Shown here piece after piece: positions 22,424 to 31,418 of a stretch of DNA of 64,000 bases. Source of the DNA: Paraburkholderia sp. BL21I4N1 (GTDB lineage Bacteria; Pseudomonadota; Gammaproteobacteria; Burkholderiales; Burkholderiaceae); contig NZ_PVEN01000015.1 of NCBI RefSeq assembly GCF_002973525.1, positions 1 through 64,000 on the forward strand, in the 5' to 3' direction. Both the position numbers and the translations under genes were made by a program. The stretch's first letter is position 1, and each line of letters starts with the position of its first letter. The notes under the pieces were generated by a model. That model saw nothing but the letters and a program-made list of their open reading frames with translations. It did no database searches and had not been told where the DNA came from.

Positions 22424-23296
22424 ATGAACACCATGCTTTATCCGGAACTTTATAAATCGCTCGAATCCGTTCGATGGGACATGGAGAAAGACATTCCCTG
22501 GGACAAGTTCGATGCATCGCTATTGACCGACGAGCAGGCCGCGACGATCAAGATGAACGCGATCACCGAATGGTCGGCCTTGCCCGCCACGGAAATGTTC
22601 CTGCGTGACAACCATCACGACAGCGATTTCTCCGCATTCATGAGCGTGTGGTTCTTCGAAGAACAGAAACATTCGCTGGTGCTGATGGAGTATCTGCGCC
22701 GCTTCAAGCCCGAGCTGTGCCCGACCGAAGAAGAGCTGCACGCGGTGCGCTTCGAATTCGATCCGGCGCCGCCGCTCGAAACGCTGATGCTCCATTTCTG
22801 CGGCGAAATCCGCCTGAACCACTGGTATCGCCGTGCGGCCGAATGGCACACCGAGCCGGTGATCAAGCAGATCTATGAAACCATTTCGCGCGACGAAGCA
22901 CGCCATGGCGGCGCGTATCTGCGCTACATGAAGAAAGCAATGGTGCAAACGGGCGACATCGCGCGTGCTGCGTTTGCGAAGATCGGCGTGCTGATGGCGT
23001 CGGCGCGTCGCACCGAAAAGCCGCTGCATCCCACCAACCTGCACGTGAACCAGGCGCTGTTCCCGCGCGACACGATTCAGTCGCGTCTGCCGGATCCGGA
23101 ATGGCTCGAGCGCTGGCTCGACGAACAGATCCGTTTCGACGACGGCTGGGAAAAGAAGGTGGTGGAGCGGATTCTGCACAATCTGTCCATTCTGTTCGAA
23201 CGCACGTTCAACACCGCGCAGGAACTGAACCGCTACCGCAAGGAAGTGGTGACGCGCCTGCAGGCGGAGCAGAAGTCGACGGAACAGCCGGCTTGA
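22424..23296 (+). CDS. Ferritin-like (acyl-ACP desaturase-related) di-iron protein
   Basis: 290 residues, all helical. Two di-iron ligand helices are visible: FFEEQKHSLVLMEY (E..H) and ISRDEARHGGAYL (DEARH), plus ESV..DMEKDIPW and RLNHWYRRAAEW helices. The family includes ferritin-like and acyl-ACP desaturase-type oxygenases; the reaction is unknown. ATG at MNTMLYPEL after GGGGTGGGACT; the upstream in-frame extension has no family similarity. Monocistronic, closed by a strong terminator. Confidence 0.85.
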   Translation: MNTMLYPELYKSLESVRWDMEKDIPWDKFDASLLTDEQAATIKMNAITEWSALPATEMFLRDNHHDSDFSAFMSVWFFEEQKHSLVLMEYLRRFKPELCPTEEELHAVRFEFDPAPPLETLMLHFCGEIRLNHWYRRAAEWHTEPVIKQIYETISRDEARHGGAYLRYMKKAMVQTGDIARAAFAKIGVLMASARRTEKPLHPTNLHVNQALFPRDTIQSRLPDPEWLERWLDEQIRFDDGWEKKVVERILHNLSILFERTFNTAQELNRYRKEVVTRLQAEQKSTEQPA

Positions 23297-23380
23297 TGGC
23301 GCTCAGGGCGTGATCCGCGTGAGCGGCTTCACGCCGGGTTAAAAGCCCGCGCCAGCAGAACTGGTTTTACGGTTTCAGGA

Positions 23381-23419
23381 ACGGCCCGGCAAGCGTGAGC
23401 TTGCCGGGCCGTTTTGTTT
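23381..23419 (+). terminator. Rho-independent terminator after the ferritin-like gene
   Basis: Fourteen-base perfect arms (ACGGCCCGGCAAGC / GCTTGCCGGGCCGT) with a GTGA loop, followed by TTTTGTTT. Confidence 0.92.
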
Positions 23420-23476
23420 CATGCCGTCCAACGTGTATCGTGACGGCACTTCTTTATTCTTCTTTTCGATTCCGTC

Positions 23477-23959
23477 ATGGCTACTACTTTTGAACGCAAG
23501 ATGCTGACGCGCGATGCCCTTGTGACGCTGCGCGCCACGCTCAACGCGCCGGTGGTGTTCACCAACGGCGTGTTCGATATCCTGCATCGCGGGCATGTGA
23601 CTTATCTGGCCGATGCGAAGGCGCTCGGCGCGTGCCTGATCGTCGGCGTGAATAGCGACGCGTCGGTCCGCATGCTCGGCAAGGGCGACGACCGGCCGAT
23701 CAACAACGAGTCGGACCGCATGGCGTTGCTGGCCGCGCTGGAAAGCGTCGATTACGTGGTGTGCTTCGGCGAGAAGACGCCGGTCGAGCTGATTTCGGCG
23801 CTGCGCCCGGACGTGCTCGTCAAGGGCGGCGACTACGACATGGATGTGTTGCCGGAGTCGGCCATTGTGCGCGGTTGGGGCGGCAAAGCGCTGGCAATTC
23901 CGTTTGAGCACGATCGCTCGACCACGGCGCTGTTGAAGAAGGTGCGCTCGCAGGGTTGA
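23477..23959 (+). CDS. rfaE2: D-glycero-beta-D-manno-heptose 1-phosphate adenylyltransferase (stand-alone RfaE2/HldE C-terminal domain)
   Basis: 160 residues, a single cytidylyltransferase-like domain: TNGVFDILHRGHVTYL (HxGH), VNSDASVRMLGKGDDRP, VKGGDYD and the DRSTTALLKK end motif (ISSTxII-like). It activates heptose-1-phosphate to ADP-heptose for LPS inner core. In enterobacteria it is fused to the kinase (HldE); in betaproteobacteria it is free-standing, as here. No kinase or hldD gene is in the window. Confidence 0.93.
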   Translation: MATTFERKMLTRDALVTLRATLNAPVVFTNGVFDILHRGHVTYLADAKALGACLIVGVNSDASVRMLGKGDDRPINNESDRMALLAALESVDYVVCFGEKTPVELISALRPDVLVKGGDYDMDVLPESAIVRGWGGKALAIPFEHDRSTTALLKKVRSQG

Positions 23960-23962
23960 AGG

Positions 23963-24202
23963 CTACTGCGGCAACGCCGACGCCGCGATCGGCGCCACCG
24001 GCGCCGGGCCGCCGACCACGGCCTGATCGGCGGCCTCGGCGGCCGTAACCGGTTGCACCCTCAACCATTCCTGATGAATCTGGCGATTCAGATGATTGGG
24101 TTCGCGCCCGCCGGCGGTGGGCGTCGGGCCAAATACGCCGCGCACGGCTACGAATGCCAGCAGGTTGGCAAGAAACAAGATGGCGATCAGCCAGCGCAGC
24201 AT
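23963..24202 (-). CDS. Small single-pass membrane protein downstream of coaX, hypothetical
   Basis: 79 residues: an N-terminal hydrophobic helix (MLRWLIAILFLANLLAFVAV) then a soluble Ala/Pro-rich tail (HLNRQIHQEWLRVQPVTAAEA). It may be a membrane-anchored periplasmic protein. It starts 61 bases after coaX and ends 3 bases from the convergent rfaE2 stop. It likely belongs to the birA-coaX operon. No function recognised. Confidence 0.65.
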   Translation of the reverse strand: MLRWLIAILFLANLLAFVAVRGVFGPTPTAGGREPNHLNRQIHQEWLRVQPVTAAEAADQAVVGGPAPVAPIAASALPQ

Positions 24203-24263
24203 TATTGGTTTTCCCCGTCCAGAAGGTGTTGAGCCGTCGTGATTCCGATCCGATGGCCGCCAG

Positions 24264-25079
24264 TCAGGCGCCGCGTGCCATCGCGCGCTCGGCGGCGATC
24301 AGCGCGAGGCCGGACAGCACGAGCGAATCGTGGCGAGTATGCGGCACTTTCAGCGCGCTCGCCACTTCGTCCACCGCGCCGCCGCTGACCACGAGGCGCA
24401 CCGGCACTTGCCATTCGTCCTGCAGATCGCGCCACATCCGTTCGATCAGCCCGGCCTGCGCCAGCGTGCAGCCGGCGGATAGCGAGCGCGGCGTGTCCGT
24501 TGCGAAGAACGGACCACGGCGAGCCGCGGCGGCGCCTTCGGCCGCATCGAGCAGGCCGCGTGCGGCGTTGGCGTCGAGCGTAGGCAACTGCGCGGTGTGC
24601 TCGCCGAGCGAGCGCATCATCAGCGTCCAGCCCGGCGCGATCAGACCGCCGACAAAGCTGCCGTCCGCGCGCAACGCTTCCAGCGTGGTCGCCGTGCCGA
24701 ACGTCGCGATCAGCAGATGTTCGCCGGGAAACGCCGCGTGCGCACCGATCATGCCGGCCCAACGATCGCTGCCAAGCGCGTGCGGCGTGGTGTAGCTATT
24801 GGTCACGCCGCATTGCGTGGCGCAGGCGCGGATCGTGGTGAGTGGCAGATCCGGCCAATGGGCGTCGAGCAACGCGCTGATCCGCGCCGCCACCGCCTCA
24901 CCCGCGACATTCGACAGCCATGCGCCGCCCGGCGTCGGCAGGTTCGACCACGACGGCCGATCCACACCGTCATGCGCCAACGCGCCGGCCGCGATCGGCG
25001 CGCCGTCCGCTTCCACCAGCGTCCACTTGATGCGGCTATTGCCCGCGTCGATCAGCAGCGAAGGCGCACCGCTCGTCAT
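24264..25079 (-). CDS. coaX: Type III pantothenate kinase
   Basis: 271 residues, ASKHA fold: the phosphate-binding [12 protein letters not shown] start, [22 protein letters not shown] and [13 protein letters not shown]. Phosphorylates pantothenate as the first step of coenzyme A synthesis. The ATG at MTSGAP overlaps the birA stop by 4 bases (ATGA), so birA and coaX are translationally coupled. The long open frame that continues upstream through birA is out of frame with birA and is not real. Confidence 0.94.
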   Translation of the reverse strand: MTSGAPSLLIDAGNSRIKWTLVEADGAPIAAGALAHDGVDRPSWSNLPTPGGAWLSNVAGEAVAARISALLDAHWPDLPLTTIRACATQCGVTNSYTTPHALGSDRWAGMIGAHAAFPGEHLLIATFGTATTLEALRADGSFVGGLIAPGWTLMMRSLGEHTAQLPTLDANAARGLLDAAEGAAAARRGPFFATDTPRSLSAGCTLAQAGLIERMWRDLQDEWQVPVRLVVSGGAVDEVASALKVPHTRHDSLVLSGLALIAAERAMARGA

Positions 25080-25978
25080 GCGGCACCGTCGGCCAGACGC
25101 AGCGAGACGTCGCCGGTTGAAATCGTTTGGCGGCCGGTGGCCGTGTCGAGCAGCAACTGGCCGCGCTCGTCGACGCCCGCCGCCACGCCGCGCGTCAGTT
25201 CCTGGCCCTGTTCCAGCAGCACGACTTCGCGTCCCGCGTATGCATGCATCGCGTTCCAGCGTGCCTGGAACGGCGCGAAGCCGTCCGCGCCGAAGCGCTG
25301 CAACGCGGGTTCGAGCGCATTCAATTCGGCGGCCAGCGTGTCGGTGAGATTGGCGTTGGGCAACGCGCGCTGCAGCGCGGTCGGCACCGTGCCGCGCGCT
25401 TGCGGCGGCACGTCGGCGTTCAGCGCGCCGACCTTGGCGGCGAGTTCGTCCGCGCCCTTCACATTGGTGCCGATGCCGATCACCACCGCGCTCGCGTAGT
25501 CGGTGCTCCATGCGGTCTCGATCAGGATGCCGGCCAGCTTGTCGCCTTCCAGCAGCACGTCGTTTGGCCATTTCAGCGCGATCTGGCCCGGACCGGCGAC
25601 CGGCAGCGAGCGCAGCCCGTCGACCAGCGCGACGCCGACCGCGAGGCTCAGGCCCGCGAGGTCTTCCAGCGGACGCGGCAGCACGCATGCCACCGAAAAC
25701 AGCAGTGCATTGCCCGGCTCCGCATACCACGGACGGCCGCGCCGGCCGCGCCCGGCGGTCTGCAGATATGCGACCCTGACGAGCGGCCGCGGCAGCGCGT
25801 TGCTTTTACGCGGGAGCGCCTTGACGCGTGTCATCAGGTCGGCGTTGGTCGAGCCGGTTTCCTCGACGATTTCGATCGGCCAGTCATGCGCGTGCGGCCC
25901 GAACAGCGCGACGGCGCGTTCGCGGTCAATGCGCCAATCGGTCGCGGCGGCTTGGGGAGGAGTCTTGGAGGCGTTCAT
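25076..25978 (-). CDS. birA: Biotin--[acetyl-CoA-carboxylase] ligase
   Basis: 300 residues. [10 protein letters not shown] and the biotin/ATP loop GRGRRGRPW, then [21 protein letters not shown] and a C-terminal SH3-like cap. Attaches biotin to the carboxyl carrier of acetyl-CoA carboxylase and other carboxylases. The N-terminus lacks an obvious winged-helix DNA-binding domain, so it probably does not repress biotin genes. Divergent from the Mla-type operon, with a TACAAT element just upstream. Confidence 0.93.
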   Translation of the reverse strand: MNASKTPPQAAATDWRIDRERAVALFGPHAHDWPIEIVEETGSTNADLMTRVKALPRKSNALPRPLVRVAYLQTAGRGRRGRPWYAEPGNALLFSVACVLPRPLEDLAGLSLAVGVALVDGLRSLPVAGPGQIALKWPNDVLLEGDKLAGILIETAWSTDYASAVVIGIGTNVKGADELAAKVGALNADVPPQARGTVPTALQRALPNANLTDTLAAELNALEPALQRFGADGFAPFQARWNAMHAYAGREVVLLEQGQELTRGVAAGVDERGQLLLDTATGRQTISTGDVSLRLADGAA

Positions 25979-25985
25979 GACTCAT

Positions 25986-26050
25986 ATTGTAGCGACAGCG
26001 CACCCGATGGGGCCGCCGGCCAGGCCCATCCGCCGCGCGTTCGCTACAAT
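25986..26050. promoter_or_regulatory. Divergent promoter pair (birA / Mla operon)
   Basis: Two GCTACAAT elements in opposite orientation: one on the minus strand at 25986-25991 for birA and one on the plus strand at 26045-26050 for the permease. The plus -10 overlaps the first in-frame ATG of the permease, which casts doubt on that start. -35 boxes are weak. Confidence 0.4.
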
Positions 26051-27218
26051 GGCCCCTAATCCGATAACCAGATTCTCGCGATCCTTGAACTACGACACTC
26101 CGCCCGGCCTCGACGTCGCGGCCGGCAGCCAGGGCAAGATCGTCCGGCTCTCGGGCCAGTGGACGGCGCTCGCGCTCGCCCGCGACAAGGCTACCGGCCA
26201 TGTGATCCCGCTGCTGCGCTCGTTGATCGGCGCTGAAGGCGTCCGCGAGTGGGACCTGTCGCGCATAGACCGGATGGACCACGTCGGCGGCCAGGCGCTG
26301 TGGCGCGTCTGGGGCCATAAGATGCCGCCGGACACCACGCTCACCGACACGCAGCGCGACATCTTCGAGCGCATTGCGTTGCTCGACACGGTGCGCGATA
26401 CGGCCGAGCCGGTGGTCAAGCTCGACCCGTTCACGCGGCTGGGCCTGTCGATCTTCTCGTTCTTCGAACATCTGTACGGCGGCGTCGGCATGCTGGGGCG
26501 AGTCGTGCTCGATCTGTTGGCGATCCTGCGCAAACCGAAGATCACACCGTGGACCGAGATCTCCGCGAACGTCTACAACGCCGGCACCAAGGCGCTGCCG
26601 ATCACCGCGCTCGTCGCATTCCTGATCGGCATCGTGCTGAGCTATCTGTCCGCGCAGCAGTTGCGGCTGTTCGGCGCGAACCAGTACATCGTCAACATTC
26701 TTGGTTTGTCGGTGATTCGCGAACTGGGGCCGGTGCTGTCGGCGATTCTGGTGGCGGGCCGTTCGGGGTCGGCGATCACCGCGCAGATCGGCGTGATGCG
26801 CGTGACCGAGGAACTCGACGCCATGCGCGTGATGGGCATTCCGCACGGTCTGCGGCTGATCCTGCCGCGGGTGGTCGCGCTCGGCCTGGCCATGCCGCTG
26901 CTCGTCATGTGGACCAATATCATCGCGCTGACCGGCGGCGCGCTGGCCGCCAAGATCGTGCTCGGCATCGACATGAGCTACTTCGCGCGCGCGTTGCCGG
27001 GCGTGGTGCCGGTGGCGAATCTGTGGATTGGTCTCGGCAAGGGCGTCGCGTTCGGCATGTTGATCGCGATCGTCGGCTGTCACTTCGGCTTCCGGATCAA
27101 GGCGAATTCGCAGAGTCTAGGCGAAGGCACGACGACCTCGGTGGTGACCTCGATCACCATCGTGATTCTCGCGGACGCGGTGTTCGCGATCCTCTTCCAG
27201 AACGTGGGGCTCGGATGA
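26049..27218 (+). CDS. MlaE-family ABC permease with N-terminal STAS-like domain
   Basis: 389 residues from the first ATG. Residues about 25-95 (IVRLSGQWTALALA to VGGQALWRVWGH) look like an MlaB-type STAS domain; from residue 150 the MlaE permease follows (EISANVYNAGTKALPITALVAFLIG, ELGPVLSAILVAGRSGSAI, EELDAMRVMGI). Inner-membrane subunit of a phospholipid transport ABC system that maintains outer-membrane asymmetry. The fusion would supply the STAS partner that is separate in E. coli. The ATG overlaps a -10 sequence, so the true start may be the TTG at 26085 (LNYDTPPG). Stop overlaps the next gene (ATGA). Confidence 0.88.
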   Translation: MAPNPITRFSRSLNYDTPPGLDVAAGSQGKIVRLSGQWTALALARDKATGHVIPLLRSLIGAEGVREWDLSRIDRMDHVGGQALWRVWGHKMPPDTTLTDTQRDIFERIALLDTVRDTAEPVVKLDPFTRLGLSIFSFFEHLYGGVGMLGRVVLDLLAILRKPKITPWTEISANVYNAGTKALPITALVAFLIGIVLSYLSAQQLRLFGANQYIVNILGLSVIRELGPVLSAILVAGRSGSAITAQIGVMRVTEELDAMRVMGIPHGLRLILPRVVALGLAMPLLVMWTNIIALTGGALAAKIVLGIDMSYFARALPGVVPVANLWIGLGKGVAFGMLIAIVGCHFGFRIKANSQSLGEGTTTSVVTSITIVILADAVFAILFQNVGLG

Positions 27219-28093
27219 TTGCGCCGCTCTCCCAGGCCGTGCGCGGCCAGCCTGTGCCGTCGATCGCCGAGCCGGTGATCGAGGTGATCGACATCACCAA
27301 GCGCTACGGTCGCAACATCGTCCATCAGCATCTGAATCTGGATGTGAAGCGCGGCGAGATCATGTCGATCGTCGGCGGCTCGGGTTCGGGCAAGACCACG
27401 CTGGTGCGGCAGATTCTCGGGCTGGAGAAGCCGTCGTCCGGCACCATCAAGCTGTTCGGCGAGGATCTCGCGACGATCTCGCCGGAAACCGCGCTGCTGA
27501 TGCGCAGCCGCTCCGGCATGCTGTTCCAGCGCGGCGCGCTGTTCTCGTCGCTGTCGGTGTTCGACAACATCGCGCAACCGGTGCGCGAACTCGGCAAGGT
27601 GCCGGAAGACCTGCTGCGCGACATCGTGATGCTCAAGCTCGAGATGGTCGGGCTGCCGTGCAAGCACGCGTCGAAAATGCCGTCGGCGCTGTCGGGCGGC
27701 ATGATCAAGCGGGTCGGCATTGCCCGCGCCATCGCACTCGAACCCGAACTGCTGTTTCTCGACGAACCGACCGCCGGGCTCGATCCGCAGGCGTCCGATG
27801 AATTCGTCGAACTGATTTCCGCGCTGCATCGCGCGCTCGGGCTGACGGTGGTGATGGTCACGCACGATCTCGACACGATGATCGCGCTGTCGACCCGCGT
27901 CGCCGTGCTGGCGGACCGCAAGGTGCTGGTCGCCGCGCCGGTCGAAGAGGCGGCGGGCGTCGATCATCCGTTCATCCGCGAATATTTCCTCGGCCTGCGC
28001 GGACGTCGCGCGTTGCAGGCGCTGCCGCCCGAACGCCGCGCGAAGCTGCCGCGCGCCGCGCTCGAGCCGGCGTCGTCCGAATTGCCGCTGTGA
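27215..28093 (+). CDS. MlaF-like ABC transporter ATP-binding protein
   Basis: 292 residues. Walker A GGSGSGKTTL, signature LSGGMIKRVGIARA, Walker B LLFLDEPTAGLDP and switch THDLDT. The ribosome-free ATGA overlap with the permease shows tight coupling. Energises the Mla-type lipid transporter in the cytoplasm; a C-terminal extension (RALQALPPERRAKL) is variable. Confidence 0.92.
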   Translation: MIAPLSQAVRGQPVPSIAEPVIEVIDITKRYGRNIVHQHLNLDVKRGEIMSIVGGSGSGKTTLVRQILGLEKPSSGTIKLFGEDLATISPETALLMRSRSGMLFQRGALFSSLSVFDNIAQPVRELGKVPEDLLRDIVMLKLEMVGLPCKHASKMPSALSGGMIKRVGIARAIALEPELLFLDEPTAGLDPQASDEFVELISALHRALGLTVVMVTHDLDTMIALSTRVAVLADRKVLVAAPVEEAAGVDHPFIREYFLGLRGRRALQALPPERRAKLPRAALEPASSELPL

Positions 28094-28112
28094 AGAACCA
28101 GGGAACCTGAGA

Positions 28113-29093
28113 ATGGAAAACAAATCACATGCCTTCTGGGCGGGGCTCTTCACGGTAGCCTTGCTGGCGGCCATTGCCGTTGCGGCTTTTTTGTTCAACG
28201 TCGACCGCTCCGTGCGGGTGCCGTACGATCTGATCGCGCGCACCAACGTGACAGGGCTTTATACGGACGCCGCGGTGCGCTATCGCGGGCTCGACGTCGG
28301 CAAGGTGCAGTCGATCAAATTCGACCGCGACCATCCGGGGCAAATCCTGATCCGCATTCTGGTCGACACGCACGCGCCGATCACGCGTTCGACCTTCGGC
28401 AGCCTGGGTTTTCAGGGCGTGACCGGGATCGCGTTCATCCAGCTCGATGACAACGGGCGCGATCCGTCGCCGCTGCCGTCGTCGGTGAAGGATGTCGCGC
28501 AGTTGCCGATGCGTCCGGGCCTGCTCGATCAACTACAGCAACGCGGCGACGTGCTGCTGCGCAAACTCGAAAAAGTCACGGACGACGTCGACAATTTGCT
28601 GTCGCCGGAGATGGTCGCGCAGTTGCACGGCACCGCGGCCAGCATCCAGAAAGCCGCCGACGGCGTCGCCACGTTGACCCAGCAATTCGCGCCGGCGGCG
28701 GGCAAGCTGCCCGGCACGATCGACCAGCTGGATCGCACGCTGGCGTCGACCAATCAGCTGATCACCAGTCTGAGCCGCGTGGACGGCCCGTTCGAGACCA
28801 ACCTGAACAAGGTCGGCACGGCGGCCCAGCAGGCCGGCGACGCGCTGACGCAGATGAACGGCTCGTTGCAGGAACTGTCGTCGCGGGTCGGTTACGACAC
28901 CTTGCCGCGCGTCAATTCGCTTGCCGAGGACGTGCGCTCCGCCGCCCGCTCGGTGGACCGCGCGGCCGACTCGTTCAGCACCAATCCGAGCGGTTTGCTG
29001 TTCGGCGGCACGCCGCGCGCGGCGCCCGGTCCGGGCGAGGCCGGTTTCACGTGGCCCGCCGGGCATGCCGCCGCGCCCGCCGCCGCTAAATGA
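28113..29093 (+). CDS. MlaD/MCE-family periplasmic substrate-binding protein
   Basis: 326 residues: one N-terminal transmembrane helix (AFWAGLFTVALLAAIAVAAFLF), an MCE domain at about residues 35-120 (TNVTGLYTDAAVRYRGLDVGKV), then a long helical region with heptad-like Gln/Ala/Leu (VATLTQQFAPAAGKL). It forms the periplasmic lipid-binding ring of Mla-type transporters. The extended helical tail is longer than E. coli MlaD and resembles PqiB-like or mycobacterial Mce proteins. Confidence 0.92.
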   Translation: MENKSHAFWAGLFTVALLAAIAVAAFLFNVDRSVRVPYDLIARTNVTGLYTDAAVRYRGLDVGKVQSIKFDRDHPGQILIRILVDTHAPITRSTFGSLGFQGVTGIAFIQLDDNGRDPSPLPSSVKDVAQLPMRPGLLDQLQQRGDVLLRKLEKVTDDVDNLLSPEMVAQLHGTAASIQKAADGVATLTQQFAPAAGKLPGTIDQLDRTLASTNQLITSLSRVDGPFETNLNKVGTAAQQAGDALTQMNGSLQELSSRVGYDTLPRVNSLAEDVRSAARSVDRAADSFSTNPSGLLFGGTPRAAPGPGEAGFTWPAGHAAAPAAAK

Positions 29094-29131
29094 ATCGATG
29101 AATTTGCAGGTTTGAAGAAAGGAAGATTGTC

Positions 29132-29758
29132 ATGTCACGCTTGACCCACCGATTGTTGTCCTCGAGCGCCGCATTGACGGTACTGCTCGCGTTCGGCGTG
29201 CTAGCTGCGGGCTGCGCCGGCAATCCGGCCGCGCTCGCCGACATTCGCTACGACTTCGGGCCGCCGAATCCGGCGGCGTCGGCGGGCACGTCGCCGGCCG
29301 TGAAGGTGCTCGAAGTGAGCGCACCCGACATGCTCGAGTCCAACAAGCTGATCTACCGCCTCAGCTACGCCGACGCGCAACAGACCGCGTCCTACGCGAA
29401 CAGCCACTGGACCATGACGCCCGCGCAACTGCTGACGCAGCGCCTGCGCGGCGCGCTCAGTTCGCGCGGCACCGTGCTGACGGGCGCCGACGGCGTGGCC
29501 GCGCCGGTGCTGAAGGTCGATCTGAGCGAGTTCGAGCAGGTCTTCGACAGCCAGTCCGAAAGTCACGCCGCCGTGACCGCGCGCGTCACGTTGACGCAAA
29601 GCGGCAAGGTGATCGGCCAGCGCACGTTTATCGCGCGCGCGCCGTCCAGTTCGGCGGACGCCGCCGGCGGCGCGCAGGCGCTCGCCGTCGCCAGCGACGA
29701 CCTGGTCTCGCAGATCGGCGCGTGGCTGGGCGTGCAGGCGCTGGTCGCCGCGCAGTGA
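29132..29758 (+). CDS. ABC-type transport auxiliary lipoprotein (PqiC-like)
   Basis: 208 residues with a lipoprotein signal ending LAAGC (Cys at about residue 28), then the ABC-transport auxiliary domain (VKVLEVSAPDMLESNKLIYRLSYADA, YANSHWTMTPAQLLTQRLRGAL). Probably outer-membrane anchored and part of the lipid transport bridge, in place of MlaC/MlaA. GAAGGAAGATTGTC precedes the ATG. Last gene of the Mla-like operon with a clear role. Confidence 0.88.
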   Translation: MSRLTHRLLSSSAALTVLLAFGVLAAGCAGNPAALADIRYDFGPPNPAASAGTSPAVKVLEVSAPDMLESNKLIYRLSYADAQQTASYANSHWTMTPAQLLTQRLRGALSSRGTVLTGADGVAAPVLKVDLSEFEQVFDSQSESHAAVTARVTLTQSGKVIGQRTFIARAPSSSADAAGGAQALAVASDDLVSQIGAWLGVQALVAAQ

Positions 29759-29789
29759 TCCACATGCAGCGCGCGCAACGGAGCGCTGC

Positions 29790-30947
29790 GTGAGCGTAAA
29801 ACCCTGGCAGCGCCGTCCGTCGGCGCTCGCCCGGCAAGCGTTGGTGCTGTATGCCGCGCTGATCGTGTACGGTTCGTGGTATCCGTTTTCCGGCTGGCGT
29901 TCGCTCGGCCTTGCTCCGTTTGCCTATCTGTTCGATCCCATGCCGCAGTACCTGACGGCGTTCGACGTCGTCACGAACGTGCTCGGCTATATGCCGTTCG
30001 GCGCGCTGGTGGTGCTGGCGGTCTATCCGCGCTGGCGCGGCACGCTGGCGGTGGCGCTGGCCTTCGTGCTGGGCGGCTTGCTGTCGGGCACGATGGAAGC
30101 CGTGCAGACCTATCTGCCGACGCGCGTCGCGTCCAATCTCGATCTGGCCGCCAATGCGCTCGGCGCGTTGCTCGGCGCGGCGATCATGTCGCCCGCCACC
30201 GGCGCGCTGCTCGATCGCGGCCTGTTGCGGCGTTTGCGGCTGCTGTGGTTCGAGCGCGATAGCGCCGCGCTCGTCTGCCTCGTCGCGGCGTGGCCGTTCG
30301 CGACCATGTATCCCGCGCCGCGTCTGTTCGGGCTCGGCAACTGGCCGCGCGCGTTGTGGCTGCGTTTCGATTCGACGACGCAGGATGCGTTGCTCGCGTG
30401 GGCGCCGTCCGGCTGGCACGTCGGCGCGTGGCCCGCGTTGCTCGCGGCGCGGTTGCCCGACGATACGTGGGAGGCGCTGATCGCCGCGCTCAACCTGTTT
30501 GCCGCACTCGCGCTGGCGTCGCTGCCGGTGCGCCGGCATGCGCCGCTGGTGCGTCTGCTATTGGTGTTTGTCTTCGCGACGTTGTGCGTGAAAGTCGGCG
30601 CGACGTTTCTGCAATCGCAGTCGGGGCTCGCGTTCAATTGGGCGACGCCGGGCGCGCTCGCGGGGCTCGTGGGTGGCGCGGCGTTGGCGTTGCTGGCGTT
30701 GCGTCTGCGGCGCGGAGCGCGAGCGGCGCTCGCCGCCGGTGCGCTGATCGTCTCGTTGGTGCTCGTCAATCTGCTGCCGGTGAATCCGTACTTCGACGTC
30801 GTGCTCGCCGACTGGCGGCAAGGGCGGTATCTGCACTTCAACGGTCTGGCGCATTGGCTGGCGTGGAGCTGGCCATATGCGGCGCTGGTGTGGCTCGCGT
30901 TTGTGGTTGAGCAGGCGTGGCTCAAGCGACGAGTGAGGCGAGTGTGA
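29790..30947 (+). CDS. VanZ family membrane protein
   Basis: 385 residues, polytopic, about ten hydrophobic segments. The N-terminal half shows the VanZ-like pattern (YGSWYPFSGWR, DVVTNVLGYMPFGALVVL, GTMEAVQTYLPTRVASNLDLAANALGALLG). VanZ itself gives low-level teicoplanin resistance; the wider family has unknown envelope roles. GTG start after CGGAGCGCTGC. It follows the lipid transport genes by about 30 bases and may be cotranscribed. Confidence 0.85.
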   Translation: MSVKPWQRRPSALARQALVLYAALIVYGSWYPFSGWRSLGLAPFAYLFDPMPQYLTAFDVVTNVLGYMPFGALVVLAVYPRWRGTLAVALAFVLGGLLSGTMEAVQTYLPTRVASNLDLAANALGALLGAAIMSPATGALLDRGLLRRLRLLWFERDSAALVCLVAAWPFATMYPAPRLFGLGNWPRALWLRFDSTTQDALLAWAPSGWHVGAWPALLAARLPDDTWEALIAALNLFAALALASLPVRRHAPLVRLLLVFVFATLCVKVGATFLQSQSGLAFNWATPGALAGLVGGAALALLALRLRRGARAALAAGALIVSLVLVNLLPVNPYFDVVLADWRQGRYLHFNGLAHWLAWSWPYAALVWLAFVVEQAWLKRRVRRV

Positions 30948-31007
30948 CGTGAGTGTGAGGTGAGGCCGCCGCCCCCGTCAGCGTCTGCGACCGGCGGCCT
31001 CGCTCGT

Positions 31008-31013
31008 TATAAT
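31008..31013 (+). promoter_or_regulatory. Candidate -10 (TATAAT) for the ferredoxin gene
   Basis: Perfect TATAAT 74 bases before the ferredoxin gene start, in the gap after the VanZ gene. No -35 box was resolved. Confidence 0.4.
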
Positions 31014-31086
31014 CGTCCGCATAAACCGGCGCGCTACCGCGCTTACAACGCCATTCCCCACTCTTACAGTTTCGTCCCCGGACATC

Positions 31087-31410
31087 ATGGACTCCTTCTA
31101 CAAGTACCACGTCTTTTTCTGTCTCAATCAGCGCGATCCCGGTGCCGAGCGTCCGAGCTGCGCGAACTGCAACGCGCAAGCCATGCAGGAGCATGCGAAA
31201 AAACGGGTGAAGCAACTCGGTCTCGCGGGCCCCGGTCAGGTGCGAATCAACAAGGCCGGTTGTCTCGAACGTTGCGAACTCGGACCGGCGCTCGTCGTGT
31301 ATCCGGAAGGCATCTGGTACACGTATGTGGACGAGAGCGATATCGACGAAATCGTCGATTCGCACCTGGTGAACGGCAAGATTGTCGAGCGTCTGAAAAT
31401 CGATCAATAA
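31087..31410 (+). CDS. (2Fe-2S) ferredoxin domain-containing protein
   Basis: 107 residues of the thioredoxin-like [2Fe-2S] ferredoxin group: YHVFFCLNQR, CANCNA, INKAGCLERCELGP, with four or more cysteines positioned to bind a cluster, and VVYPEGIWYTYVDESDI. A small electron carrier; partner unknown. Adjacent to an alpha/beta hydrolase gene 8 bases downstream, a pairing I associate with Burkholderia, so an operon is likely. Confidence 0.9.
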   Translation: MDSFYKYHVFFCLNQRDPGAERPSCANCNAQAMQEHAKKRVKQLGLAGPGQVRINKAGCLERCELGPALVVYPEGIWYTYVDESDIDEIVDSHLVNGKIVERLKIDQ

Positions 31411-31418
31411 GCATCGTC

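Noticed and set aside
25926-27083. 385-codon minus-strand frame opposite the MlaE permease
   Set aside because: Shadow of the permease; His/Arg/Gln-rich with no motifs.
30948-30966. Short GTGAG-type repeats after the VanZ gene
   Set aside because: Only two or three imperfect copies; consistent with chance in GC-rich intergenic DNA.
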